From NCBI GenBank assembly GCA_026390595.1, contig JAPLFQ010000034.1, positions 1 through 64,000 of the forward strand: 64,000 bases of DNA. Direction: 5' to 3'. This document shows positions 52,101 to 59,223 of this stretch, piece after piece. Origin of the DNA: Ignavibacteriales bacterium (GTDB taxonomy: Bacteria > Bacteroidota > Ignavibacteria > UBA10030). Both the position numbers and the translations under genes were made by a program. The first letter of the stretch is position 1; every line of letters begins with the position of its first letter. The notes beneath the pieces were generated by a model, which saw only the letters and a program-made list of their open reading frames with translations, made no database searches and was not told where the DNA came from.

Positions 52101-52945
52101 TCGCCGGTGTAGGTGATATTGGTCGCCACGTCGTAAAATGACCAGTCATCGTCGTATTCCCCTGGTCGGTCATCGGTTCCCGTGACACCGATATATGTGC
52201 CAACGAGCATTCCAAAGACTACCTTGTTGTAGTCTGTGGTCCCCTTGTTAGTTATTTCATAGAGCCAGAAAATGTTGTCCTTGGCGAGGAACTGCGACCA
52301 CTGCATTCCGCGTACGCGCATTTCCAGGGCCATCCCGTTTCTTGCAGGGTCTTTCGAGTCCGGCCGGAAGGCAAGGCCGAACGTGTTGTTCTTTGCCAGG
52401 TTGAACCGTTCGTCATTGTTGTCGTCCATGACGAAGTAGCTTTCCTGGTCTGCGCTGATACGTTTGCCGAAGTACCCGTTCCACGAGCCCTTCCAGCCCG
52501 GGTCACTCGGATCGTTGAATTTGTCCGGCCACGTGGGCGGCCAGGAATTGCGATCTGTGGTCATCGCGATCTTCTGCTGGTTCGGATTCAAATAGCCGCC
52601 GACCGGCTCGAAGGCCCACGATTTTCCGGTTGACGGATCTTCGTCGCGCAGCTGGGTCGGACGATCGACGGGGCACGTGACAACAGAATGGAACGTCACA
52701 TTGTTCCATTTGACCTCAGCGCCCACGAAGGGGCTCACATCGCCAAGGTATCCGTCGTTGTCATTCTTCCACGAACCGCGTGGCCCACCCGTACTCGGCT
52801 GACCGATAACGCCCCAGTTGCCGAATACGGAGCGAACCTGGTTGCCGTTGTGAACAGCCGTGCGTCGAAATTCCCTGCCGCTCTGACAAAGAGCGAAAGA
52901 AGGGAGAATTATGAAGACCGAGACACACGCCAACAGACAGTACAC
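49148..52945 (-). CDS. very large secreted protein with C-terminal FlgD/T9SS-like domain
   Basis: 1265 residues from a GTG at 52945, chosen because it starts a clean signal peptide (MYCLLACVSVFIILPSFALC); in-frame starts up to 53155 would place that signal 70 residues inside and would translate a phrase-like DNA repeat. The mature part begins REFRRTAVHNGNQVRSVFGN, contains Asp-rich calcium-site-like runs (DGIDNDGDADSS, DNNFNGIIDENY, FGDNDLNGKLSPTDE), a fibronectin-like segment (PDKPTLVAVPGDKEVTLYWD) and ends in VRAVPNPYVTGSS, then ISIFTSRGEHVMTLY and GKIAIIK, as in FlgD-like/T9SS tails. Located between a TonB receptor and PorV, both coupled to it. It may be a surface partner of the receptor; no known function. 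Confidence 0.75.
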   Translation of the reverse strand: MYCLLACVSVFIILPSFALCQSGREFRRTAVHNGNQVRSVFGNWGVIGQPSTGGPRGSWKNDNDGYLGDVSPFVGAEVKWNNVTFHSVVTCPVDRPTQLRDEDPSTGKSWAFEPVGGYLNPNQQKIAMTTDRNSWPPTWPDKFNDPSDPGWKGSWNGYFGKRISADQESYFVMDDNNDERFNLAKNNTFGLAFRPDSKDPARNGMALEMRVRGMQWSQFLAKDNIFWLYEITNKGTTDYNKVVFGMLVGTYIGVTGTDDRPGEYDDDWSFYDVATNITYTGDYPRDNSRNPLWVGPVGMVGYAFLESPGNPFDGIDNDGDADSSAFALGAPYFSQTSFDSTLIVPGMRIVLIRNDFSRFLYTVPNVDTVTIYTRGLTFLLRPGKTKVAEGNILRDVQGNESVNPNAYDVVDNNFNGIIDENYYLHYRQIKRTRTIPPTTLIDVLRPVRRIDYVNNLGTSPFSMLDERRDDRVDNNRNWLPEFDDLGRDGIANTGDFGEADGKPTSGYDEFGKDTGLPGETHIDKTDVNESDQIGLTSFYYFTPSNAVRMGDDESLWSNLSPGYFDVPASIVNNKPERGEDGDFIYGSGYFPLLAGKTERFSLALVYGGGKGGSRDDDIADLLKNKQTVQKIYDANYQFPQPPDKPTLVAVPGDKEVTLYWDRKAEASVDPVLRIKDFEGYKIYRSTDPDFSDIFTITDATGSPQGYKPLVQFDIKDGVTGYFRANAELYQASSGYSYFLGSDNGLVHSFVDRDLQNGRKYYYAIVAYDKGDESVGIFPSENTKFFSILPTGEVLHDINTVVATPGSKVAGYVDAPDGIQLTPKTKYGSGTLSYRVVDATKVSAHSYRVEFFDNLTDSLDNNGNGKFDMADSTEWTRVTSQYSVRDLQSVSEMFIGQDTSVVTLSRKNLIASSVVVRNAQGGTVAASAYRLDASRGTIRGNSAGSLPAGTYNITFEYYPVYRSQYIFGSPFASETKDADIFDGVMLGFKNDWTTVLVDSSSGWVGKNAYIYNFFPFYTNFNNTIYAGYRKPSDYEIRFSNTIVDTSYADPVFGTDAIRTNFRIYNLTDSTYVKFIFGDNDLNGKLSPTDEIFLLEKQPTGKLGFTWDLFFVAKPSDKPDTVYNLTTGDKLVLKVTKPFRKGDVYEFTTVKPRVEEKTAEVELSDVRAVPNPYVTGSSLEPPLPPGITSGRGQRRIDFIHVPVDAKISIFTSRGEHVMTLYHEGNIENGSVPWNLKSKENLDVAYGVYFYVVESPAGRKTGKIAIIK

Positions 52946-52949
52946 GGTC

Positions 52950-53102
52950 GAAACTCGAAAACCTAAAATCGAAATTCGAAGGAAATGCGAAATCCGAATA
53001 CTGAAATCCACACCTCGCCGCGAGAACCCTCGAACAGAGCTCAGTTTTGAGTTTCGGATTTGTTTAGGATTTCGGGATTCGTATTTGGAATTTGGTGTTC
53101 CC
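52950..53102. repeat. AT-rich phrase-like repeat (AAATTCGAAAT type)
   Basis: The stretch is made of variants of GAAATCCGAATAC, AAATCGAAATTCGAA and their complements (GGATTTCGGGATTCGTATTT, GGAATTTGGTG), arranged as an imperfect inverted pair around a GC-rich centre near 53010-53030. It separates the TonB receptor stop from the signal peptide of the next gene and happens to be open in frame. Similar wording is, from memory, common between genes in related genomes. Confidence 0.55.
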
Positions 53103-53155
53103 ATCGCTGCAATTTTCGTGTCTAAAGTGAGATTCCTGTGACTCAACAAAACCAT

Positions 53156-55939
53156 TTAGAATTCCATGTTAATGCCAAATTCGAATCGCCGGGGCTCAGA
53201 ATAGAACGTCGGGATGCGATACCAATCCTGAACTGTATTCACCGCTTGCAGCGGGTTTGTCCGAAGTGTCCGCGCCTCGTCTGTGGTGAATCCAGCGCGA
53301 CCAGTGTCATCGAAGACGCCGACTTCGTTGCGGGTGTCGAGCAGGTTGAACACGCGGAGGAACAACACAAACCTCAATGGCTCGAACGATACAGCGTAGA
53401 ATGCCTGTCCATCGAGATTGAAGAACTGCGGTTTGGCCTGGCTGTTTGTCAGCAGCGACGTAACGTCCGTCGACCGCCGCGGTGTATACGGAGTCCCCGT
53501 ACCGTACTGGCTGATGAAGCTCATGCCCCAGCTCGGAGCGTTGTACGAAAGAGTCGCGTTCAACGTGTGCCGCTGGTCCCAACCAAGGGCGACGAGCTGC
53601 ACTTCCGGCAAGGCCCCGGACGTGGTAGCGTTCCGCGCTTCGGTCGGATCCGATGCGCTGCCCCGCGCAACCTGATATGTGTAGTCAGCTGTCGCCGACA
53701 CGCCGCCGGAGAATTTCTTGTTCAGCGAAACCACAATCCCCTTTACGAATCCGAAATCGCTGTTGACATACTTGCTGTAGCTCGCCGATCCGCCGAACAC
53801 CACGATCTCATCCGCGCGGGTGCCGGTCAGGTTCCGGATATCGCGGATGTATGCGGTCATGTCAACGCTCAAGTCATCGGTGAGGGCCTGGCTCACTCCA
53901 AGCTCGGCGTTGATCGTTTGCTCTGGAGTCAGGTCGGTATTACCGATAAGTCCCTGGTTGCCCGTTCCAAGTCCGATTTTGAAATCAGGGTTCTGATAGA
54001 GAAACTCAAAACGAGGGACCTGGAAGAAGTGACCGTACGAGAAATGAACGACACCGCGCTCAGTGATGGGGAATGCGGCCCCGAAGCGCGGGCTGATCTG
54101 GAATTTCGTTGACGCCTTCTTGTACCAGTACGCCCTTCGATCATCAACCGTCCTGGTCCGCTCACCCGCGTCCTGAATTCCGTTCCCATTCGCGTCTTCG
54201 AACCGGTTGTTCGGTTTAATAGGGTTGTAGATGCTTGGATCGGACTGATCCACCAGCGTCACTCCATCCGGCGAAAAATAATCAAACCGCACGCCGATGT
54301 TGATGATGAGATCCTTGAATTCCATCTTGTCCTGCACATACCCGGAGAGCTCGATCGGGCGGTGCGTATAGATGTCGTGATACTGTGAAGAAAGATCCGG
54401 GATCTTGGTCGAGATGAACGGGTTGCCTGTTGCCAGGTTGATGTCCTGCTGCGCGTCGATGGGCTGAAGGGTCATGCTCTCGAAGAACACCTTGTGGTGC
54501 CGATACTCGAGCCCAATCTTCAGCAGATTCGATGGATTGAATTGGCTGGAAAGATCAACCTTGATGAGTGCAGTCTGCGTCGACCGCTGGAACCGTCCAA
54601 GATCGGTTCCACCCGTCAGGAAGCTGAACCCGTCTACCGGGAGGGAAACCTTCGGGTGGACGTACCGGGCATCGTACGGATTCTCATAAAGGTAATACTT
54701 CAAGTTCTTGTCGAAGTATGACGCTCCGATGGTATAGAAAGAGGATGCCCCCAGAGTGTGAGTCAATTGCAGAATCTGAGTCGTGCTGACCGTGTAGTTC
54801 TTCCCCTTTCCGTCGGGGTTGTACAGGTATGCCCGATCATACGCCTGGGCTACGTTGTTGTCATAGATGACGTTGTAGCTTGCCTTAAGCAGCGGGGCGA
54901 TCCGCCACGTGAGCTTCGCCTGGGCGTATTTGCGTTCGCTCCAATTCAAAGGCACGATATCCCCATCTCCCGCTCCGGCTGGATCCCGCGAGATTCGGAA
55001 TTTGCCCGTGCTGTCGGTGAATGAGATATTCTGAGGATTGTATTTCCGAATCCCGTTCAGATAGCCGCCAAAGTGAATAAACCGGCCATTGGCGAAGAAC
55101 GACAGATTATCGCCGAGCAGGGGGCCGCTGATGTTCGCTTCCAGGTTTCTGATGGAGTTGGGACTGAACTTGTCAATTCCGGGATACAGCACCTTGTCCG
55201 GACTCTGATAATCTCCTCCGTAGGCGCTCATCGATCCGGTGTAGGTCTTTCCCCCTTCTCTCGTGGCAATGTTTACGATGCCGGACATTGCCTGTCCGTA
55301 TTCGGCATTGAACGCACCGGAGACCAGCTGGGCTTCCTGAACAAGATTCTTGTTCACTTCGACGACCTGACTGCCGTCATACACGTCCGTCACCGGCACA
55401 CCGTCAATCCAGTATGCGACCTCTCCGCTCCGGCCACCGCGCAAGCTCCCGGCAACAAACCCCGCCTGGAGCGACAACACCTGGGAGAACTCATTGACCG
55501 GTAGAGCGTTCAACTGATCACGACCGATAACGGCCGTCTTTGCAGTTTGGTCTTTCTGGACGAGCGGTCGTTCGGCAATAATGACTACTTCGCGGCCCAG
55601 CTCGAGCACAGTTTCTGAAAGCCCCACGTCGATTGTTGTGGTGAGATCGATGTTAACCTTCACCTCTTTGATCTTCGTAGGCAAGTAGCCTACAATCGTC
55701 ACGTTCAGGACGTAGGTGCCCGGTGGGACGTTCAAGATCGTGTACCGGCCGTCGAGATCGGTGCCGGCACCCATGGTCGTCCCTTCAAGCAAGACATTAC
55801 AACCGATGAGCGGCTCCCCCGTTTTCTTGTCTTTGACAGTCCCGGCGATCTTGCCGTTCGTTCCGGCGAGGAGGCCCGTCAGTCCGGTGAAGGTCAGCGT
55901 GAGTATCACAAGGAAAAAAGTTCTGGCAAATCGTCTCAT
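53156..55939 (-). CDS. TonB-dependent receptor with CarboxypepD_reg-like domain
   Basis: 927 residues. Signal peptide (MRRFARTFFLVILTLTF), then a carboxypeptidase-regulatory-like domain (KIAGTVKDKKTGEPLIGCNV, DGRYTILNVPPGTYVLNV; about 28-115), a plug domain (VIGRDQLNALPVNEFSQVL, YWIDGVPVTD, NAEYGQAMSGIVNIATREGG) and a 22-strand-type barrel ending in RFEFGINMEF. AGGTGAG precedes the ATG by nine bases. It imports a bulky ligand across the outer membrane using TonB energy. No SusD-type partner is encoded; instead the next genes are a large secreted protein and PorV. Together with the LacI-type regulator just upstream this points to a carbohydrate ligand, though that is inference. Confidence 0.9.
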   Translation of the reverse strand: MRRFARTFFLVILTLTFTGLTGLLAGTNGKIAGTVKDKKTGEPLIGCNVLLEGTTMGAGTDLDGRYTILNVPPGTYVLNVTIVGYLPTKIKEVKVNIDLTTTIDVGLSETVLELGREVVIIAERPLVQKDQTAKTAVIGRDQLNALPVNEFSQVLSLQAGFVAGSLRGGRSGEVAYWIDGVPVTDVYDGSQVVEVNKNLVQEAQLVSGAFNAEYGQAMSGIVNIATREGGKTYTGSMSAYGGDYQSPDKVLYPGIDKFSPNSIRNLEANISGPLLGDNLSFFANGRFIHFGGYLNGIRKYNPQNISFTDSTGKFRISRDPAGAGDGDIVPLNWSERKYAQAKLTWRIAPLLKASYNVIYDNNVAQAYDRAYLYNPDGKGKNYTVSTTQILQLTHTLGASSFYTIGASYFDKNLKYYLYENPYDARYVHPKVSLPVDGFSFLTGGTDLGRFQRSTQTALIKVDLSSQFNPSNLLKIGLEYRHHKVFFESMTLQPIDAQQDINLATGNPFISTKIPDLSSQYHDIYTHRPIELSGYVQDKMEFKDLIINIGVRFDYFSPDGVTLVDQSDPSIYNPIKPNNRFEDANGNGIQDAGERTRTVDDRRAYWYKKASTKFQISPRFGAAFPITERGVVHFSYGHFFQVPRFEFLYQNPDFKIGLGTGNQGLIGNTDLTPEQTINAELGVSQALTDDLSVDMTAYIRDIRNLTGTRADEIVVFGGSASYSKYVNSDFGFVKGIVVSLNKKFSGGVSATADYTYQVARGSASDPTEARNATTSGALPEVQLVALGWDQRHTLNATLSYNAPSWGMSFISQYGTGTPYTPRRSTDVTSLLTNSQAKPQFFNLDGQAFYAVSFEPLRFVLFLRVFNLLDTRNEVGVFDDTGRAGFTTDEARTLRTNPLQAVNTVQDWYRIPTFYSEPRRFEFGINMEF

Positions 55940-56000
55940 TGATATATTCTCACCTCGTGTTAGTTTCCTTCAAATCGCAACCTGAGTCAAAACACATCAT

Positions 56001-56076
56001 GAGCCGCTAAGACACCAAAGCACTAAAAGTAACAAGGCAAATCGTGAGCCAGAACATTCGTGTCTCTGCGGCTCGC
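56001..56076. repeat. phrase-like intergenic inverted repeat
   Basis: GAGCCGCTAAGACACCAAAG on one side and CGTGTCTCTGCGGCTC on the other form an imperfect inverted repeat between the LacI-type gene and the TonB receptor. It is of the same general kind as 27355-27412 (variants of 'CCGC(T/A)AAGACACCAAAGC'). Whether it affects expression of the receptor gene is unknown. Confidence 0.5.
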
Positions 56077-56096
56077 GGGAGCCCACATCCGACTCC

Positions 56097-57143
56097 CTAC
56101 GCTGCGGTCTCGCTTGCGACACGGATACGGGAATCAAGACTCTCGGATGTCTTACGGATAACGAGTTTCGGTACGAACATCGTATGGACCGCTTCGCGGT
56201 TCGGTGTTTCGAGGCGCGCAAGCAACACGTCGGCCGCAAGCACACCCATTTCATACATCGGCTGCCGCATGGTTGTCAGGCCGAGGTGACTCGCGATCTC
56301 GATGTCGTCAAATCCAACAAGCGAAATTTCTTCCGGGCATTTCAATCCGGCTTCGCCGAGTGCGGCAAGAGCACCGGCTGCCTGGATGTCGCTCGAGACA
56401 AAAATTGCTGAAGGCATCTTCTTCCCCATCCGGATGAATTGCTGCATCACCTCGTATCCGGACTCGCGTGTGAATCCATCCAGCCGCGGTGAAGCGCTGT
56501 TCTTGATGAGCGACGGATCGACGGGAAGATCTGCCTCTTCCAGGGCCTTCCGGTATCCCCGAAGCCGCTCCCTCGCCGGGATACTTTCGAGGTTTGCGCT
56601 GAGCATGCCGATTCGGCGGTGGCCGGAGGCAATCAGGTGATTCGTTGCAACGTACGCTCCCTGCTGGTTATCCACAGCGAGGGAATCGAAATTCTTGTGA
56701 TACGCGTCCACGAGTACGAGAGGCGTTCTGTGATGCAGGAACTGATTGACGAACGTCTCCGGGACCCTCATAGAAAAGAACAAAATTCCGTCCACGCGGT
56801 TCCGCTGAACATTGTGCCGCAGCGACTCTTCCACCTGATCGGGATGATTGACCCCGACGAGCAGAAGATCACAATCGAGTTCGCTGAGCTTCGACTGAAC
56901 GCCCTGGAGAATCTCCATGAAAAAGAAGGTGGTGAAAAACGGGATGACCGCCATGATCGAATTCGTCCGCTTGCGCGCAAGTCCGCGCGCGTACGGATGG
57001 GGCCGATAGCTTAGACGATTCGCGATGCGAAGGACTCTTTCCCGTGTTTCTTTGGATACACTTGGATGGTCGTTGAACACCCGGGAAACGGTACCAATGC
57101 CTACGTTCGCCTCGCGAGCGATATCATAGATTGTAGGGGGCAA
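56097..57143 (-). CDS. LacI/GalR-family transcriptional regulator
   Basis: 348 residues from a TTG at 57143 (reads MPPTIYDIAREANVGIG). A longer frame to 57326 crosses the promoter at 57171-57200 and adds 61 unconserved residues, so it is rejected. The N-terminal helix-turn-helix with hinge (TIYDIAREANVGIGTVSRVF, RVLRIANRLSYRPHPYARGL) is followed by a periplasmic-binding-protein-like sensor domain (VDGILFFSMRVPE, GFDDIEIASHLGLTTMRQPM). Such proteins are typically repressors that release DNA on binding a sugar. It is the gene directly upstream of the TonB receptor in the same direction; control of the alpha-glucan genes is a reasonable inference but no operator was identified. Confidence 0.92.
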   Translation of the reverse strand: MPPTIYDIAREANVGIGTVSRVFNDHPSVSKETRERVLRIANRLSYRPHPYARGLARKRTNSIMAVIPFFTTFFFMEILQGVQSKLSELDCDLLLVGVNHPDQVEESLRHNVQRNRVDGILFFSMRVPETFVNQFLHHRTPLVLVDAYHKNFDSLAVDNQQGAYVATNHLIASGHRRIGMLSANLESIPARERLRGYRKALEEADLPVDPSLIKNSASPRLDGFTRESGYEVMQQFIRMGKKMPSAIFVSSDIQAAGALAALGEAGLKCPEEISLVGFDDIEIASHLGLTTMRQPMYEMGVLAADVLLARLETPNREAVHTMFVPKLVIRKTSESLDSRIRVASETAA

Positions 57144-57170
57144 GAACCGATTTTTGTGGAAGGGCTTCCA

Positions 57171-57200
57171 TAAATTTAGGGATAAATAGTATAGAGTCAA
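57171..57200 (-). promoter_or_regulatory. Bacteroidetes-type promoter for LacI gene
   Basis: Minus strand: TTG (57200-57198), 19 bases, then TAAATTTA, one base off TAnnTTTG. The start point would be near 57164, only about 20 bases before the TTG start codon, which supports the short form of the regulator. Confidence 0.5.
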
Positions 57201-57330
57201 GTCAAAAAAGGGGCTTCCGGCGGGGGACCGCTCGTTGAATGTCCTTCTGCTCCGCTTCCCTCGGTGAATGCTCGATTGCACACGATCATCACTAGGAGGA
57301 CGCGGAAAAAGGCATCCAAAGGACAAACTT

Positions 57331-57401
57331 CGTCAGGCTGAGCGAAGTCGAAGCCTGCTGTTTGCCTCAATTGAGACGTTTCGACTCCGCTCAACGTGAC
57401 G
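57331..57401. repeat. inverted repeat CGTCAGGCTGAGCGAAGTCGAA
   Basis: Left arm CGTCAGGCTGAGCGAAGTCG at 57331-57350 continuing AAGC, right arm GTTTCGACTCCGCTCAACGT then GACG at 57378-57401; 24-base arms with a few mismatches and a 23-base spacer. The arm wording (GTCA-CTGAGC-GAAGTCGAA) is, from memory, a widespread intergenic repeat in many phyla. It could fold as a bidirectional hairpin. Confidence 0.6.
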
Positions 57402-57691
57402 CAAACTTAGCTTTTACGCATCCTGCTAGTCAAAAACCAGACGCTTCTCTATTTGCAGGATCGAGGTCACGCCTTGTTGATCCAACAGCGCACTCAGTGC
57501 ATTGAATGCTCGCCAGGATCCCCGATTCTGCGCCCCGCGTATTCATTAAGAAACTATCAGTATGAGTTCAGCCGATCCGCCTGGACCTTGTATCCTCCAG
57601 TCGCTTCTGCATGCGCTCGCACGAATCTTTAGCCAATCGTCAATAGGCATAGTGAGTTTCTGCGGCATCGGCGCTTGGCAGCGAGAGTATT

Positions 57692-58014
57692 GAAAAAGCT
57701 GAGGAAAACGCGAGAGAATTCGCGCAGATTCATTGGGGCATTCGGCTTTTTGAGATTCGAGTCAGCTCTTGCGAACGCCGAAAAAGCTCAGCAAAGACGC
57801 GCGTTTTTTCGCGCGAATTCATTCGGGAATTTCCATTCCTTTTATTCAAAGTCCATTTTGAGAAAGCATGAAAAGGCTAGCAATCTAACAAGTTTTTTTC
57901 GCGCGAATTCATTGCAGAATTCGGATGCCAACGAATGAGATCCGTGTCGAGAAATCCTCAAAAACCTCAACAAAACTGACGAACATTTTCGCGCGAATTC
58001 ACACGGAAATACGG
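57692..58014. repeat. four-unit tandem array, period 88-90 bp, palindromic core
   Basis: Units start at 57692, 57780, 57870 and 57960. Each has a conserved part of about 53 bases, beginning with variants of GAAAAAGCTCAGCAAA and ending in TTTTTCGCGCGAATTCATTC (units 2 and 3 nearly identical there), followed by about 36 unrelated bases. The palindrome TTCGCGCGAA is intact in units 2, 3 and 4 and broken in unit 1. Spacing of 88, 90 and 90 is too regular for chance. The period is not a constant multiple of three and the frame across it is not protein-like. Confidence 0.7.
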
Positions 58015-58066
58015 GAGTAGATACCAGTAGGATTTGTAGGAAATCGAATGAAGAGTGAAGCAGAGG

Positions 58067-58097
58067 AAAAAAAAGCCGGCATTGCTTCAATGCCGGC
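58067..58097 (-). terminator. strong intrinsic terminator of HU gene
   Basis: Minus strand: perfect 10-bp stem GCCGGCATTG / CAATGCCGGC with a three-base loop followed by eight T. It lies 28 bases behind the HU stop codon. Confidence 0.93.
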
Positions 58098-58125
58098 GTG
58101 TTGAAAACATTCAGCAAAAGTGGGA

Positions 58126-58416
58126 TTACTTCTTGATTCCCAGGACAGCTTCTTTCGCTGCTTTCGCAACTCTGAATTTCACTACTGTTTTCGCAGGAAT
58201 CTGAATCTGCTCACCAGTGGCCGGATTGCGACCAATGCGTGCTTTGCGGGCAACCAGCACGAGCTTTCCGATGCCAGGCAGTGTGAAGGAATTCTGCGCT
58301 TCTCTGTAAGACAGATGCGCCATTTCCTCAAGAATTGCCACGGCTGTTTTTTTCTTGAGCTCAAATTTGCTGGCTAAATGTGCAGCAATCTGGCTCTTTG
58401 ACATTGGCTTTCCCAT
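58126..58416 (-). CDS. HU/IHF-family DNA-binding protein
   Basis: 96 residues. Helical dimerisation part (MSKSQIAAHLASKFELKKKT, AVAILEEMAHLSYREAQ) followed by the beta-arm signature ARIGRNPATGEQIQIPAKTV then VKFRVAKAAKEAV. It bends DNA non-specifically or with low specificity and organises the nucleoid. GAGAGG lies about eight bases before the ATG. It is transcribed alone: promoter at 58526-58555, a leader of about 100 bases, and a strong terminator. The N-terminal half is less typical than the arm, with a slightly extended start (MGKP). Confidence 0.93.
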   Translation of the reverse strand: MGKPMSKSQIAAHLASKFELKKKTAVAILEEMAHLSYREAQNSFTLPGIGKLVLVARKARIGRNPATGEQIQIPAKTVVKFRVAKAAKEAVLGIKK

Positions 58417-58525
58417 AAGAAAAACCTCTCTATAAAATTGTGGAGGGTAGTGTAGTTAGTTAAAGGACACCTGAAACAAAAGCCTGTAGCTCTTTACACC
58501 GTCAAGCGACCTCTAATTTCTCTAG

Positions 58526-58555
58526 CAAATATAAGGGTTTTAGAACGAATGTCAA
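58526..58555 (-). promoter_or_regulatory. Bacteroidetes-type promoter for HU gene
   Basis: Minus strand: TTGACA at 58555-58550, then TATATTTG at 58533-58526; 19 bases separate the TTG from TATATTTG. This is an exact match to the TTG-N19-TAnnTTTG consensus recognised by the primary sigma factor in Bacteroidetes. Start point expected near 58519. Confidence 0.8.
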
Positions 58556-59037
58556 CAAGAAAATGACAATTACCCAATAATTACGGGCCTACTATCGAAC
58601 TTCAGATTCGCGGCAGGACCTCAATGCAATTTGTTTGAGTATAAGGAGTTACAGACGCATCAAAACACCAACAAAACGAGGGTTGGGCGAATTGTGTGAC
58701 GGATGGCTCACGGGGAAGACTTAAGAATGGCAATTCTCTCGAGATCTGAAGTTCAGCGGCGCCTCACGATTTCATGCTTCGAACCTGTTCGCGCGTGTCG
58801 ATTGAATTTTGATGAGGGATGATCTGAGCAGAGAGAGAAATTGTGATCCGAATGGAGAATCATCATGTTGGTCTCACGGAATTCGTTCTTCGATTCCGAA
58901 CGAGAGATGAAATGATCATCGCCGTGTAACGAGGACTCTCTGACGCAGCGCACAGCAGCAACGTGAATCATTTTGTACTGAAGCTTCTTCGCTTGAAGCA
59001 CATTCCCATCCGTAACAAATACATAATGCTTTTTGAC

Positions 59038-59068
59038 TTGTGTTTCTGGTTTTTGTTCGGTAGGTTTG
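59038..59068 (+). promoter_or_regulatory. candidate promoter for Oar-like receptor
   Basis: Plus strand: TTG at 59038-59040, 20 bases, then TAGGTTTG at 59061-59068, fitting TAnnTTTG. The leader to the ATG at 59224 would be about 150 bases. Confidence 0.5.
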
Positions 59069-59223
59069 TCCGTCACAATTATAGAAATCCTTCACTTTTT
59101 CCCTTCAATAGTCCCAAGCACATCGTGAATCTGCATTTTGGTAGTTACACTCCGTCTATTGTTCACACGGGAATGTTTTCAATCAGATATAACAAACAAT
59201 CATCCAACCTTCAGGAGGCTAGT

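Larger units (their letters stand above)
57201..58066. other. gene-free region between LacI and HU genes
   Basis: About 870 bases with no credible gene. It contains an inverted repeat (57331-57401) and a four-unit 88-90 bp array (57692 to about 58014). The part from 57402 to 57691 shows nothing I can name. Confidence 0.6.
58417..59223. other. divergent promoter region HU / Oar-like receptor
   Basis: 807 bases between two divergent genes. It holds the HU promoter (58526-58555, minus), a promoter candidate for the receptor (59038-59068, plus) and the receptor's ribosome-binding site AGGAGG at 59213-59218. The middle (58556-59037) shows no gene I can support. Confidence 0.6.

Noticed and set aside
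57675-57938. Plus-strand frame through the tandem array
   Set aside because: The array period (88-90) does not keep frame and the peptide is an artefact of repeat DNA.
57692-58014. CRISPR array
   Set aside because: Repeats are 53 bases with many substitutions and the period is 88-90; no cas genes in the window.
58753-59076. Minus-strand 107-residue frame starting MTDKPTEQKPETQ
   Set aside because: The first part looks faintly protein-like, but the start is a GTG with poor spacing, the second half has non-coding composition, and it lies under the divergent receptor promoter. Not excluded, but unsupported.
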